Below are positions 26,808 through 35,548 of a stretch of 52,945 nucleotides of DNA, one piece after another. This DNA is from JAKVCB01 sp963578605 (GTDB lineage Bacteria; Planctomycetota; Planctomycetia; Pirellulales; Lacipirellulaceae). The stretch covers positions 1-52,945 of the forward strand of contig CAUZEA010000032.1 of NCBI GenBank assembly GCA_963578605.1. Reading direction: 5' to 3'. Position 1 is the stretch's first letter. Each line of letters starts with the position of its first letter. A program made the translations under genes and the position numbers. The notes beneath the pieces were generated by a model. That model saw only the letters and a list, made by a program, of their open reading frames with translations. It was not told the DNA's origin and searched no databases.

Positions 26808-27614
26808 ATGACCAACATGTTCGATCTTTCCGGCCGGGTTGCGCTAGTGTCCGGCGCTGCCGGCAGCTTAGGCAAGGCGACGTCCCTTGCCTTGGCAGAG
26901 GCGGGCGCCGACGTCGTGCTGGCCGACATCGACGAAGCGGGTGTACAAGCGACGGCCGCTGAGATCGAATCGCTGAAGCAGAAGGCACTACCTGTTGTAT
27001 GTGACGTCTCTCAACCGGAACAGATTCAAGCGACGTTCGTTCGCATTGATGATCATTTCGGACGCATTGACTTCGTTGCCAACATCGCCGGCGAAGCCGT
27101 GATTGGAAAACCTGAAGAGATTTCACTAGACGATGTTGAATGGACGTGGCGTAGTCTTGTCTATGGCCGGTTTTGTTGTTGCCAGGAAGCGGGGCGGCGG
27201 ATGTTGTCGGCCGGCAGGGGAAGCATCGTCAATCTTGGTTCGTTAGCTAGTGTCACGGCGCTGGGTCGCGGCAGTGTCGCCTACAGCATGGCCATGGGCG
27301 CCGTGGTGCAGATGACCCGCGAGTTGAGTACCGAGTGGAGTGGACGTGGCGTGCGCGTGAACTCGATCCTGGCGGCCCAGATTGTCAATCCCCGTATGCA
27401 AGCGCGAATCGACGGCGATCCCCGGTTCCAAGATCGTGTCTTGAGCGGCATTCCCGCCGGACGAATCGGCAATTCCAACGATATTAAAGGTTTGATGGTG
27501 TTTCTTGCCTCCGACGCCTCGTCGTGGATCACCGGCGCCAATATCCCCCTGGACGGTGGGAACCTGGCCATGAACGCCAGCGGATCGGTTAGCAGTGAAG
27601 TTTGCCGCGTGTGA
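26808..27614 (+). CDS. SDR-fold protein lacking the catalytic Lys and Asn
   Basis: A 268-residue Rossmann-fold protein with cofactor motif SGAAGSLGKA (residues 15-24), acidic Asp40 (NAD preference), ANIAG (91-95) and the PLDGGN end of classical SDRs. Ser145 and Tyr159 of the active site are present. The catalytic Lys four residues after Tyr is Met163 (YSMAM where YxxxK is expected), and the tetrad Asn is also replaced (RSLVYGRF in place of (D)VNLxGxF). It may therefore be a non-dehydrogenase binding protein or an enzyme with altered chemistry. It is the first gene of a tight operon with E1 (12 bp gap), E2 and GNAT. GAGG precedes the ATG. An AAG to ATG sequencing error could explain the Lys but not the Asn. 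Confidence 0.8.
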   Translation: MTNMFDLSGRVALVSGAAGSLGKATSLALAEAGADVVLADIDEAGVQATAAEIESLKQKALPVVCDVSQPEQIQATFVRIDDHFGRIDFVANIAGEAVIGKPEEISLDDVEWTWRSLVYGRFCCCQEAGRRMLSAGRGSIVNLGSLASVTALGRGSVAYSMAMGAVVQMTRELSTEWSGRGVRVNSILAAQIVNPRMQARIDGDPRFQDRVLSGIPAGRIGNSNDIKGLMVFLASDASSWITGANIPLDGGNLAMNASGSVSSEVCRV

Positions 27615-27626
27615 GGGGACCGAATT

Positions 27627-29627
27627 ATGCCGACAAAAGTTTCATCCGCTCTGGACAAACAAACGCTGCTCGCCCTGTATCGTACAATGCAGACCATTCG
27701 CCAATGTGAGGAGCGTCTGGCAAAGTCACATCAGCAGGGCCTTGTTCATGGAGCCTGCCATACGTACGTCGGCCAAGAGGCGATCGCAGCCGGTCTGTTC
27801 GCTCATCTGCGCCAACAAGATGTGGTATTCAGCACACATCGCGGCCACGGCCACGCGCTGGCCAAAGGACTGCATCCTCGAGAGCTGATCGCCGAACTCT
27901 ATGGCCGCCAATCGGGATGTTCTCTGGGGCGCGGTGGCAGCATGCATTTGTTCAAACCCGAAATCGGACTGATGGGCACCAGCGGCATTGTGGGACCTTG
28001 CATCCTGCAGGCCTGCGGTGGCGGTTACAGTTTCAAGATCAAGAAGCACGAGCATGTCGCGGTCGCATGTTTTGGCGATGGGGCCGTCAATAACGGCGCT
28101 TTCCACGAGGGCCTCAACATGGCCAGTATCTGGAATCTGCCCGTGGTTTTTGTATGCGAAAACAATCAATTCGCAACGGAGGTGCCATTTAGTTATGCCA
28201 GTGGCATTCCCGACGTTGGCCGACGGGCTGACAACTATGGAATGCCAGGATTCGAACTCGACGGCAACGACGTCGTGGAGGTCCATCGGGTTGCCGGCCA
28301 GGCCGTCGAGAGGGCCCGCCGAGGGAAGGGACCGTCGCTGATTGAATGTAAGACCTACCGCACACGGCCCCACGTCGAAGGCTCGGCTGATTTCACCTAC
28401 CGTACGCGACAGGAAGTCGACGATTGGAAAACGCGCTGTCCGATCCAACAATTGCACGATCGAATGGTCCAGGAGAAGCTGGCAACCAACGCTGAATTGG
28501 AAAATATTCAGCAGGAAATTCGTGAGCTGATCGAAGAATCACACGAGTTCGCCGAGGCAAGTGCCTATCCGTCGAGTGAATCTGCAACGGTTCACGTTTA
28601 TGACGAAAACGTCACGCCGGGCCGGGCGTGGTCCGAGCCGCATCCCGGGAATCGAGAAACGACATTTGTGCGCGCGACTGTCGAGGCACTCGATCAGGCG
28701 ATGGCCGAAAATCCGGACATCTTTGTGATGGGGGAAGGAATTGGATCGCGCGGAGGGAGCTTCAATACGACTCATGAGTTGTATGACAAGTACGGTGCGG
28801 ACCGATTGTGTGACACGCCGATTTGTGAGCGAGGATTCATCGGGCTCGGCTGCGGGGCGGCGATGACCGGTACGCGTCCGGTGATCGATTTCATGTTCAT
28901 CGACTTTGTCCACGATGCGTTCGGCGAAGTGATCAATCAAATCGCGAAAATGCAGTACATGAGTAGCGGCCGACTGAAGATGCCGATTCTGCTTCGCGGT
29001 TGCATCGGGATCGGCCATTCCGCGGCGGTCCATCACTCGGGAAGTTACCATTCGGTCTACGCACATATTCCGGGTTTGCGAGTCGCGATTCCCTCGACGC
29101 CTTACGACGCAAAAGGGCTGTTCGCGCGCGCCTTGCGGTCCAACGACCCGGTGCTGATGCTGGAACACCGCGAACTGCTGGCGGTCAAGGGCTTTGTTCC
29201 TGAAGGAGATTACGAGATTCCATTCGGTGTGGCCAGGATCGTGCGCGAAGGGACAGATGCGACCGTCGTGGCGATCTCACTGATGGTTCATCACGCGGTA
29301 AAAGCTGCTGAGCAGCTCTCCGCCGAAGGCATCTCCATCGAGATCATTGACCCCCGCACCGTTTCACCGCTGGATACCGCCACCATCATTCGCTCGGTCG
29401 CCAAGACAGGCCGCCTGTTGATCGTCGATGAAGCATTTCAGCCGTGTAGCGTCGCTTCCGAAATCGCCGCCAATGTCGTCGATGCTGGCTTTGACGAGTT
29501 AGACGCTCCGATCCGACGGCTAAATGGTGCCTTTACACCCTCGCCGTATGCGCCACCATTAGAGCAGGCGGTGGTGCCGCAAGTGGAAGACATCATTCAA
29601 GCGGTTCGTGATTTGTTGCTCGAGTAA
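27627..29627 (+). CDS. 2-oxoacid dehydrogenase E1, fused alpha and beta subunits
   Basis: A 666-residue thiamine-diphosphate enzyme that decarboxylates a 2-oxoacid (or cleaves acetoin) and passes the acyl group to the lipoyl E2 encoded next. The alpha part (about 1-320) has the ThDP motif GDGAVNN at 150-156 closing with ENN at 178-180, plus STHRGHGHALAKG. The beta part (about 345-666) has VMGEGIGSRGGSF, FIDFVHDAFGEVINQIAKMQ, SYHSVYAHIPGLRVAIPSTP and the C-terminal transketolase domain (LIVDEAFQPCSVASEIAANV). Alpha and beta are usually separate genes; fused forms are known. The substrate (pyruvate, acetoin or branched-chain oxoacid) cannot be decided. GAGGGG precedes the ATG. No E3 gene lies nearby. 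Confidence 0.92.
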   Translation: MPTKVSSALDKQTLLALYRTMQTIRQCEERLAKSHQQGLVHGACHTYVGQEAIAAGLFAHLRQQDVVFSTHRGHGHALAKGLHPRELIAELYGRQSGCSLGRGGSMHLFKPEIGLMGTSGIVGPCILQACGGGYSFKIKKHEHVAVACFGDGAVNNGAFHEGLNMASIWNLPVVFVCENNQFATEVPFSYASGIPDVGRRADNYGMPGFELDGNDVVEVHRVAGQAVERARRGKGPSLIECKTYRTRPHVEGSADFTYRTRQEVDDWKTRCPIQQLHDRMVQEKLATNAELENIQQEIRELIEESHEFAEASAYPSSESATVHVYDENVTPGRAWSEPHPGNRETTFVRATVEALDQAMAENPDIFVMGEGIGSRGGSFNTTHELYDKYGADRLCDTPICERGFIGLGCGAAMTGTRPVIDFMFIDFVHDAFGEVINQIAKMQYMSSGRLKMPILLRGCIGIGHSAAVHHSGSYHSVYAHIPGLRVAIPSTPYDAKGLFARALRSNDPVLMLEHRELLAVKGFVPEGDYEIPFGVARIVREGTDATVVAISLMVHHAVKAAEQLSAEGISIEIIDPRTVSPLDTATIIRSVAKTGRLLIVDEAFQPCSVASEIAANVVDAGFDELDAPIRRLNGAFTPSPYAPPLEQAVVPQVEDIIQAVRDLLLE

Positions 29628-29642
29628 TACCGGGAGTCGTCG

Positions 29643-30854
29643 ATGGCCATCGAAATCGTAGTCCCGCGTCTTGGCTGGTCCATGGACGAAGGTACGTTTG
29701 GCGAGTGGCTGGTCAAGGAAGGAGATCTCGTTCACAAGGGCGACATGCTGTTTGTGCTTGAAGGCGACAAGGCCGCGCAGGAAATCGAATCGTTCGACGA
29801 GGGGATTCTGTACCTTCCCCCTAACTCGCCGAAACCGGACGATGCAGTCACGGTAGGGCAACTCCTCGCCTTCCTGCTTGCCGCAGGAGAATCTCCGCCA
29901 GACCCCACCCAACCGGCAACCGTTTCCAAATCCCCGCAATCGCCTACGACCGGCACCCGCCCCGAGCCACAACCTCAACTCGGCCCGACCGTGATCTCGA
30001 CAAGTTCGCGTGTCATCTCGTCACCACGGGCGCGGCGTACGGCAGCCGCTCTCGGTATCGATTCGTCGAAGCTTCGGGGAAGCGGACGTGGCGGCCGAAT
30101 TCGTGAACGCGACGTGTTCGCTGCCGCGCAGCGGTTGCCATCCAGCGCCAGCAGCAAAGACCCTGTGGATACGCCTGGTATCCTGCAGCCAGGTTCGAAG
30201 ATACGCCGTACGATTGCCGGGCGCATGCTGGCAGGCGTCCAGCAAACCGCTGCGGTCACACTCGCGTCGAAGGTCAATGCGTCTGAGTTGGTCGCGATTC
30301 GACACCGGTTCAAATCAAACCGCGCTGGCACCGTACCGTCGTACAACGATTTGCTCGTGAAGCTTGTGGCGGAAATACTGCCGGAATGCCCCGAGTTGAA
30401 CGCCTGCTGGATGGACGAATCCGTGTACACTTACCACGAGATAAACATTGCGATTGCAGTGGAAACAGAAGCCGGACTTATGGCCCCCGTGTTGCGCAAC
30501 GTAGCTGCTTTGTCGTTGGCGGAAATCGCCACTCAATCGCTACAACTTGTCACGCAAGCCCGCTCGGGCAAGCTGTGCAACGCACAGCTCCAAGGCGGCA
30601 CGTTCACGATCACCAATCTCGGCATGTTCGATGTGGACCATTTCACACCGATCATTAACCTGCCGCAAACCGCCATACTGGGAATCGGCCGAATCGCCGA
30701 CGAGCCGGTGATCGCTGGCGACACGGTCGTTCCCGGCAAGACGCTGGGACTCAGCCTGACCTTCGATCACCGCGCCATCGACGGCGCGCCGGCCGCACGC
30801 TGGCTGCAACGGCTCACGAAGATGATCGCACGAGGGGATTTCGATGTCGGATGA
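29643..30854 (+). CDS. Dihydrolipoamide acyltransferase (E2) of the 2-oxoacid dehydrogenase
   Basis: A 403-residue E2 that carries the acyl group on lipoyl-lysine and transfers it to CoA. The lipoyl domain (1-80) presents Lys43 in EGDKAAQE. After a Pro-rich linker comes the E1/E3-binding domain (about 124-163: SPRARRTAAALGIDSSKLRG). The catalytic domain ends with FDHRAIDGAPAARWL, containing the catalytic His376 and Asp380. The gap to E1 is 15 bp. The E3 (lipoamide dehydrogenase) must come from elsewhere in the genome. The 3' end overlaps the GNAT gene by 11 bp. Family and role are clear; acyl specificity is not. Confidence 0.93.
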   Translation: MAIEIVVPRLGWSMDEGTFGEWLVKEGDLVHKGDMLFVLEGDKAAQEIESFDEGILYLPPNSPKPDDAVTVGQLLAFLLAAGESPPDPTQPATVSKSPQSPTTGTRPEPQPQLGPTVISTSSRVISSPRARRTAAALGIDSSKLRGSGRGGRIRERDVFAAAQRLPSSASSKDPVDTPGILQPGSKIRRTIAGRMLAGVQQTAAVTLASKVNASELVAIRHRFKSNRAGTVPSYNDLLVKLVAEILPECPELNACWMDESVYTYHEINIAIAVETEAGLMAPVLRNVAALSLAEIATQSLQLVTQARSGKLCNAQLQGGTFTITNLGMFDVDHFTPIINLPQTAILGIGRIADEPVIAGDTVVPGKTLGLSLTFDHRAIDGAPAARWLQRLTKMIARGDFDVG

Positions 30855-31605
30855 ACTCATTCAAAAACACTTTGAAAAACTCTGGATCGATTTTCGTGCG
30901 CGTTGGTGCGACAACCACGATCTTGCCGGTGCCCAGGCGTTTAGCCATGATCTCGCAAAGATTGTCTTCTTTCATCGTGTCGTGAACATCAGCGTGGATC
31001 CCGCCGAGGTGGACCGGCTCATTGACGATGCGATCCGTCTGTTTCAGGAAAAGAGCTTCGACTGTGTGTTTACCCTCTCGCCGCTAGATCGACCTGCCAA
31101 TCTGAGCGAGCGCCTGGTGGCGCGCGGCTTTACGCACGGCATAACGGCATCGGCGATGGTTTATGTTCCACCCATTGCGCCATCGCCAGTGCAATCTGCA
31201 GCACAAGTGGAGGTGTCGGACGAGTCTGACTATGACATCTGGGCGGATGTGATGTGCCGCAGCTTTGATCTTCCACGAGCAATGGGCGATGTCGGGCGCC
31301 GCGTGTTGTTCGTGCCGGAGGTTCGCTGCTATCTTGCGCGAGTGAATGGCGTTCCGGTAGGTACGACATTGCTCTATTCGCAATTTGGCATGGGCTATAT
31401 TGATCTGGTCGGCACGCTGCCCGAATACCGCCACCAAGGGGTCGCTTCGGCGCTATTGACACAGGCAGTCAGCGACTCGCAATCGCTGGGCAACCGCTGG
31501 ACCACATTGGAAGCAACCACCGGAAGCAATGTCGTGCGGTTGTATGAGAAGTACGGCTTCCGCACTGCCTATCACCGACAACGCTATACCATGTGTCATG
31601 CGTAA
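30844..31605 (+). CDS. GNAT-family N-acetyltransferase
   Basis: A 253-residue protein whose C-terminal half is a GNAT fold. Acetyl-CoA motif A reads EYRHQGVASALLTQA (R-x-x-G-x-A), and motif B reads VVRLYEKYGFRTAYHRQRYT. The N-terminal 100 residues are a second, degenerate GNAT-like or unrelated domain (FDCVFTLSPLDRPANLSERL). It overlaps the E2 gene by 11 bp, so translation is coupled and the protein is likely part of the same pathway. It could act on an amine metabolite or on the dehydrogenase. The acceptor is unknown. A perfect hairpin follows 3 bp after its stop codon. Confidence 0.8.
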   Translation: MSDELIQKHFEKLWIDFRARWCDNHDLAGAQAFSHDLAKIVFFHRVVNISVDPAEVDRLIDDAIRLFQEKSFDCVFTLSPLDRPANLSERLVARGFTHGITASAMVYVPPIAPSPVQSAAQVEVSDESDYDIWADVMCRSFDLPRAMGDVGRRVLFVPEVRCYLARVNGVPVGTTLLYSQFGMGYIDLVGTLPEYRHQGVASALLTQAVSDSQSLGNRWTTLEATTGSNVVRLYEKYGFRTAYHRQRYTMCHA

Positions 31606-31607
31606 AT

Positions 31608-31627
31608 CGTATCCGTTCACGGATACG
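31608..31627 (+). terminator. Hairpin at the end of the SDR-E1-E2-GNAT operon
   Basis: CGTATCCG and CGGATACG form a perfect 8 bp stem around a TTCA loop, 3 bp after the GNAT stop codon. No U-run follows, so this may be a Rho-assisted terminator or an mRNA 3' stabiliser. Confidence 0.5.
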
Positions 31628-31639
31628 TTGAACGTCGTT

Positions 31640-31996
31640 CTTAATCTTAATCTTATCCTTAATCGAATCCGCGTGGAGGCTGGCATACGGTTCTCGAGCA
31701 TCCGGGCTTGGTGAGTTGGACCGAATCAATTCGACGAGCATTTAGACAATTTCCAAGAGCATTGCTTTCCCTTTCATCGCCAGCGATTTCTCGATCATCG
31801 TTTTCGAGACAAGTACATCGAGGCAGGCAGCACACTCAAGGGCCGGTCCTCCTGCGGTGCCGAAGAAGCGACAAAACTCTACGGAAGTATATTTCCTGTT
31901 TCCTTCCGCAATGCTCAATGGAATCGACGTGGACGCTCGTTCGAATTGGTTCCCACCGCGCGCAGCCTACGTTCAGATTAGGATTAGGATTAAGAG
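31640..31996. repeat. Short TTAATC / GATTAG hexamer arrays in inverted orientation, about 310 bp apart
   Basis: The left array (31640-31665) reads CTTAATCTTAATCTTATCC and on. The right array (31976-31996) reads GATTAGGATTAGGATTAAG, which is the left array in inverted orientation (about 15 of 19 bases). The 310 bp between them hold no gene I recognise; one frame reads GSTLKGRSSCGAEEATKLYG without a start. Translated across, the arrays give low-complexity RLRLRIR-type text, which should not be called a gene. Hexamer arrays of this style occur between planctomycete genes; their function is unknown to me. Confidence 0.55.
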
Positions 31997-32006
31997 AGGC
32001 GTTTTA

Positions 32007-32789
32007 TCAACACAACGTATACCCGCCATCAATCACGAGGGTCGCGCCGGTCATGAATCTTGATGCATCGCTGGCCAAGTAAACGACCAATGGACCCAAG
32101 TCTTCCGGTTGGCCTGGTTCTCCCAACGGGATGTCGGCGCGGATTTGCTCGATCACTTCGGGCATGGTCTGGCTCCAACGGATGTTCGCTTCTGTCAGGA
32201 ACAGACCCGGGCAAATCGCGTTCGCTGTGATGCCATGTGGCGCCCAGTCGACCGCAACGGTGCGCGTGAATTGGACTAAAGCCGCCTTGGCCGTTTCATA
32301 GTGGCGCCCAGCAATACCACGACCAGTCACCAAGGCGTTGATCGAGGAAATGTTGATAATTCGGCCCCCCTTCCCTTGCTCAATCATGTCACGACCAATC
32401 AGCTTCGTACAGATAAAGGCGCTAGTCAGGTTCAAGTCCATGAGTTCCTGCCATTTTTCTAACGACATTTCGGTTGTCGGAATGTTTTCACGCCGTCCGC
32501 CGACGTTGTTAATGAGGATGTCGAGGGGTCCGTGCTCTCGAACTGCCCGCTGACATGCTGCTTCACACTGCGAAGTATTGCCCATGTCGGCTTCGATCGT
32601 GTCCACCTGGCGGCCGAGTTGCCGCGCGTCTTCGGCTGTTTTGGTGAGACTCTTCGGATCGCGGCCGATGAGGACCAGGTCCGCACCAGCGTCGGCTATC
32701 GCCAAGGCCATCTCGCGCCCAAGTCCACGACTGCCGCCGGTGACCAAAGCCCGCCGGCCATCCAGTCGAAATCGGTCGAATATGCTCAT
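32007..32789 (-). CDS. Classical short-chain dehydrogenase/reductase
   Basis: A 260-residue cytoplasmic NAD(P)-dependent oxidoreductase with a complete active site. The cofactor motif is TGGSRGLG (17-24); basic Arg43 after the second strand (LIGRD) suggests NADP use. NNVGG, Asn120, Ser149, Tyr164 and Lys168 (YETAK) complete the tetrad, and VIDGG closes the fold. It resembles gluconate 5-dehydrogenase or glucose 1-dehydrogenase types (FDRFRLDGRRALVTGGSRG opening), so a sugar or sugar-acid substrate is plausible. It is divergent from the GH2-like gene; the 187 bp between them must hold both promoters. Unlike the SDR at 26808, nothing is missing. Confidence 0.9.
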   Translation of the reverse strand: MSIFDRFRLDGRRALVTGGSRGLGREMALAIADAGADLVLIGRDPKSLTKTAEDARQLGRQVDTIEADMGNTSQCEAACQRAVREHGPLDILINNVGGRRENIPTTEMSLEKWQELMDLNLTSAFICTKLIGRDMIEQGKGGRIINISSINALVTGRGIAGRHYETAKAALVQFTRTVAVDWAPHGITANAICPGLFLTEANIRWSQTMPEVIEQIRADIPLGEPGQPEDLGPLVVYLASDASRFMTGATLVIDGGYTLC

Positions 32790-32976
32790 GGGGAGTCCTT
32801 AGACTTGATTTTGGGGTACGCAAAAAGGCAATCGCATGGATGGCCTTGAAAACGACAATGACTAAAAAGACAATGTCCTGGGTGAAACTCTCGAATTATT
32901 GAAAAACCTAAAGCACCAGTGACATGGGTGAATGTGCTAAGCACATTTATAGTTCCGCCAAACGCGATGCCTCGCC

Positions 32977-35478
32977 ATGAAATTACCTTTACTTAGCGAC
33001 CTGTTTGTTCGTCCTGATTTCGACAACTCAAGGATAACGGTTAGCTTTACGCGGCCCAAGGATTGTTGTGAATTCGAGTATCAAATTCTCGACGGCGACG
33101 AAATCAAGTCAAGTGGTACGGTCCATTCCATTCAATCCATCGAAACAGTTGTCTTCGATGCGAATATGGATGATTTTAAACCGTGGTCGGTTAGCAGCCC
33201 ATTCTTGTATCAGCTGAAGCTCGCTATCCCTGGTCGAAATGCGCTGGTCACTCAAAAGTTTGGAATGACAAAGATTATTATCGAAGATCGAAAAATCTAC
33301 TTCAACAACAAACCCCTCTATATTCGCGGATTCATTCGTGGCCGAAAAGGCCATGACCATGGGAACCTGATTGGTTGCACGACCACGGAGTTCTATGAGA
33401 AAAACATCCGCATGGCCAAGGCCTACGGCTTCAATTTTGTCAGATTTCACACGGTCCTGCCACCGGATGAGTTTTTTGATGCCGCCGACCGGTTGGGTAT
33501 CCTCTGCCACATTGAAATTCGCAAAAACTGGGGTAGAGACGAGAAGGAGCGAGAGTCAACGGACTTTAACGACGACCCGACACTAGTAGACCAGCACGAT
33601 TGGAAAACGATGCTGTTAAAACTTCGGAATCATCCCTGTGTGTTGGTTTATTGCCTGGGCAATGAAATCGAGCAGCCCGGCAACAATGAGCAAGTGAAAA
33701 GCATTCGTAAGCTCACGAAGAAGCTTGACCCGACCCGTCTGTTCCTCGACACGTGCTCGCGTGGCGAGTATGACCGGGACACGGTGGACCTGGACGTTCA
33801 GCATATGAGTTATTTTGCGCCATTCCGCAGGAATCACGATATGTTCAACGACAGTATTCACCTGTCTATTTATGGTTCGGTCACCGGAAAATCGATGTCC
33901 GTTCAGGATGATGAAGATGGTCCTGCCTACGTGATGCAGCGAGACGTACCGCTGCGGTATCCTCTCCTCGCCCACGAAACGTGTCATTATATTGCCCTGA
34001 GAGACCCTTACAAATTGGACCGAAAGTTCAGGGACTCTGGCTGTGAAAAACCGTGGTGGATTGACGAGCTGATCAAGATGATTCAGGCCAAAGGTCACCA
34101 GAATCAATACCAAAAAATGCTGGATGCCTCCGCGAGATTTCAGTTTATCTGGCTGAAACAGAACTTTGAAAGTGTCCGCAAGAGTCCCCTTCTCGAAGGG
34201 TTTCATTTTCTTCAGCTGGCGGATTGCGACGACTACGAGAACGCCAATGGCCTGCTGGATTGCTTTGATGACCCCAAACGTATTTCCCCGGATGAGGTGG
34301 TGCCGTTTAACGGTTCAACGGTCCTGATCGCCGATCTGCCGAAACGGGCGTTGTTTGCAGGAGCCGAACTGAGTGTTCCGATTTTCGTTTCACACTATCC
34401 CGAGGGGGATTTTGAGAGCGGGACGCTCTCGTGGCAGTTAAGTAGCAGAACGGGTGAAGGGATCTCGATTTCTGCTTCCATGGATGATTTTGATTTATCC
34501 AAGAGCGGCAATCGAAAGCTCTGCCGGATTAAGATTCATCTGCCGTCGGTAGATCAGCCACAGGAGTTGATACTCCGCTGCGAGCTTACGTCTGAGAATG
34601 GTAAACATAAAGCAAGAAATCATTGGAACCTATGGCTGTTTCCGGACAGGCCAGACCGGATCGCGGATCTTTCTGCCACTATTTGTCTGAAAAATGTCAA
34701 TCTCAATAAACGTTATACCCAAATCACCAGTAAAGGTGGTCTCGACGATACCGAACCGTTACTCATCTGCGATCATTTCAACGAAGGCGTCATCAACCAT
34801 TTAGAGCAGGGAAAAGATGCGCTGATCCTGTACCGCATTGATGAAAACCGCGATAAAGAAGCACCAAGAGAAGAATATTACCTGCCTTCTACGTGGGATC
34901 GTTTCAAGCCAACCATTTGGGACAGAGGACTGAACTGCGGCGGCTTCCTGCGCGAACATCCAGTTTCTGCCGAATTTCCCCACGACGGATTGCTTGATTG
35001 GCAGTTCTTCTACATGATTGACGACTGTGACAAGATTGATCTTGATGGTTTTCCAGTTCCGGTTGAGCCTATTATCGAAGGCGTAGACAAGGCCGTAAGA
35101 GATCGCTTCGACGTCGGACGGTTTGACCTGTCAGAATTTCAGTACGCCTACACCCTGCGTAAGTTTGCCTACTTATTTGAATTGAAGGTCGGTCGCGGTC
35201 GGCTGGTCATAGCAGGGCTCAACTTCAAGTCTATAGAGACCGCCGAGCCAGCTACCTGCTGGATGTTCGAGAGTATCGTCAACTACATGCAGTCGGAGCA
35301 GTTCGATCCGAAAACGGATATCTCGGCAGAAGAGTTCAGTAAGTATCTGCTTGATAAAGGCCAGTCCAAGCGAATCAAAGAGCGGATGATGACCCAGTAC
35401 TGGCAACTCGACGATGCGCCGTTGGAATCAAGTCGGTACTGGAAAGAATCTGAAGAGTGGCTGCGGAGGGATGATTAA
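32977..35478 (+). CDS. GH2-like glycosidase without N-terminal jelly roll and with a long C-terminal region
   Basis: An 833-residue protein. Residues about 8-95 form the immunoglobulin-like domain of GH2 enzymes (DLFVRPDFDNSRITVSF, WSVSSPFLYQLKL). The TIM barrel follows: YFNNKPLYIRGF, NIRMAKAYGFNFVRFHTVLP, acid/base Glu230 in CLGNEIEQ, and probable nucleophile Glu334 in LAHETCHY. GH2 beta-glucuronidases and beta-galactosidases normally begin with a jelly-roll domain of about 180 residues. Here the frame is closed by TAG just upstream of the ATG, so that domain is missing. Residues about 430-833 are a large C-terminal region I do not recognise (beta-rich; WDRGLNCGGFLREHPVS near the middle). 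No signal peptide was seen, so the protein as written would be cytoplasmic. Confidence 0.8.
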   Translation: MKLPLLSDLFVRPDFDNSRITVSFTRPKDCCEFEYQILDGDEIKSSGTVHSIQSIETVVFDANMDDFKPWSVSSPFLYQLKLAIPGRNALVTQKFGMTKIIIEDRKIYFNNKPLYIRGFIRGRKGHDHGNLIGCTTTEFYEKNIRMAKAYGFNFVRFHTVLPPDEFFDAADRLGILCHIEIRKNWGRDEKERESTDFNDDPTLVDQHDWKTMLLKLRNHPCVLVYCLGNEIEQPGNNEQVKSIRKLTKKLDPTRLFLDTCSRGEYDRDTVDLDVQHMSYFAPFRRNHDMFNDSIHLSIYGSVTGKSMSVQDDEDGPAYVMQRDVPLRYPLLAHETCHYIALRDPYKLDRKFRDSGCEKPWWIDELIKMIQAKGHQNQYQKMLDASARFQFIWLKQNFESVRKSPLLEGFHFLQLADCDDYENANGLLDCFDDPKRISPDEVVPFNGSTVLIADLPKRALFAGAELSVPIFVSHYPEGDFESGTLSWQLSSRTGEGISISASMDDFDLSKSGNRKLCRIKIHLPSVDQPQELILRCELTSENGKHKARNHWNLWLFPDRPDRIADLSATICLKNVNLNKRYTQITSKGGLDDTEPLLICDHFNEGVINHLEQGKDALILYRIDENRDKEAPREEYYLPSTWDRFKPTIWDRGLNCGGFLREHPVSAEFPHDGLLDWQFFYMIDDCDKIDLDGFPVPVEPIIEGVDKAVRDRFDVGRFDLSEFQYAYTLRKFAYLFELKVGRGRLVIAGLNFKSIETAEPATCWMFESIVNYMQSEQFDPKTDISAEEFSKYLLDKGQSKRIKERMMTQYWQLDDAPLESSRYWKESEEWLRRDD

Positions 35479-35489
35479 CCCGTGGCCAT

Positions 35490-35540
35490 TCATGTGGGCT
35501 TGAGCCAGATGTAGGTCCAGCCCAATGGGCGCTGTGGCCC
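35490..35540 (-). pseudogene. C-terminal scrap of a glycosidase-like gene
   Basis: The minus strand reads GWTYIWLKPT followed by TGA (plus-strand 35490-35492). This resembles the last residues of the downstream plus-strand gene (EEWTYVWIRPVAQK). It may be the very end of a deleted relative in opposite orientation. Only about 10 codons match, so the call is tentative. Confidence 0.35.
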
Positions 35541-35548
35541 TCGTCGAC

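Noticed and set aside
27726..28457. A 243-codon open frame antisense to the E1 gene
   Set aside because: The sense strand encodes an unambiguous thiamine-diphosphate enzyme; the antisense text has no motifs.
31453..32082. Open frames reading RLRLRIRLRL or LNLILN across the hexamer arrays
   Set aside because: The text is a direct translation of the repeats, with no start signal or domain; treated as repeat, not gene.
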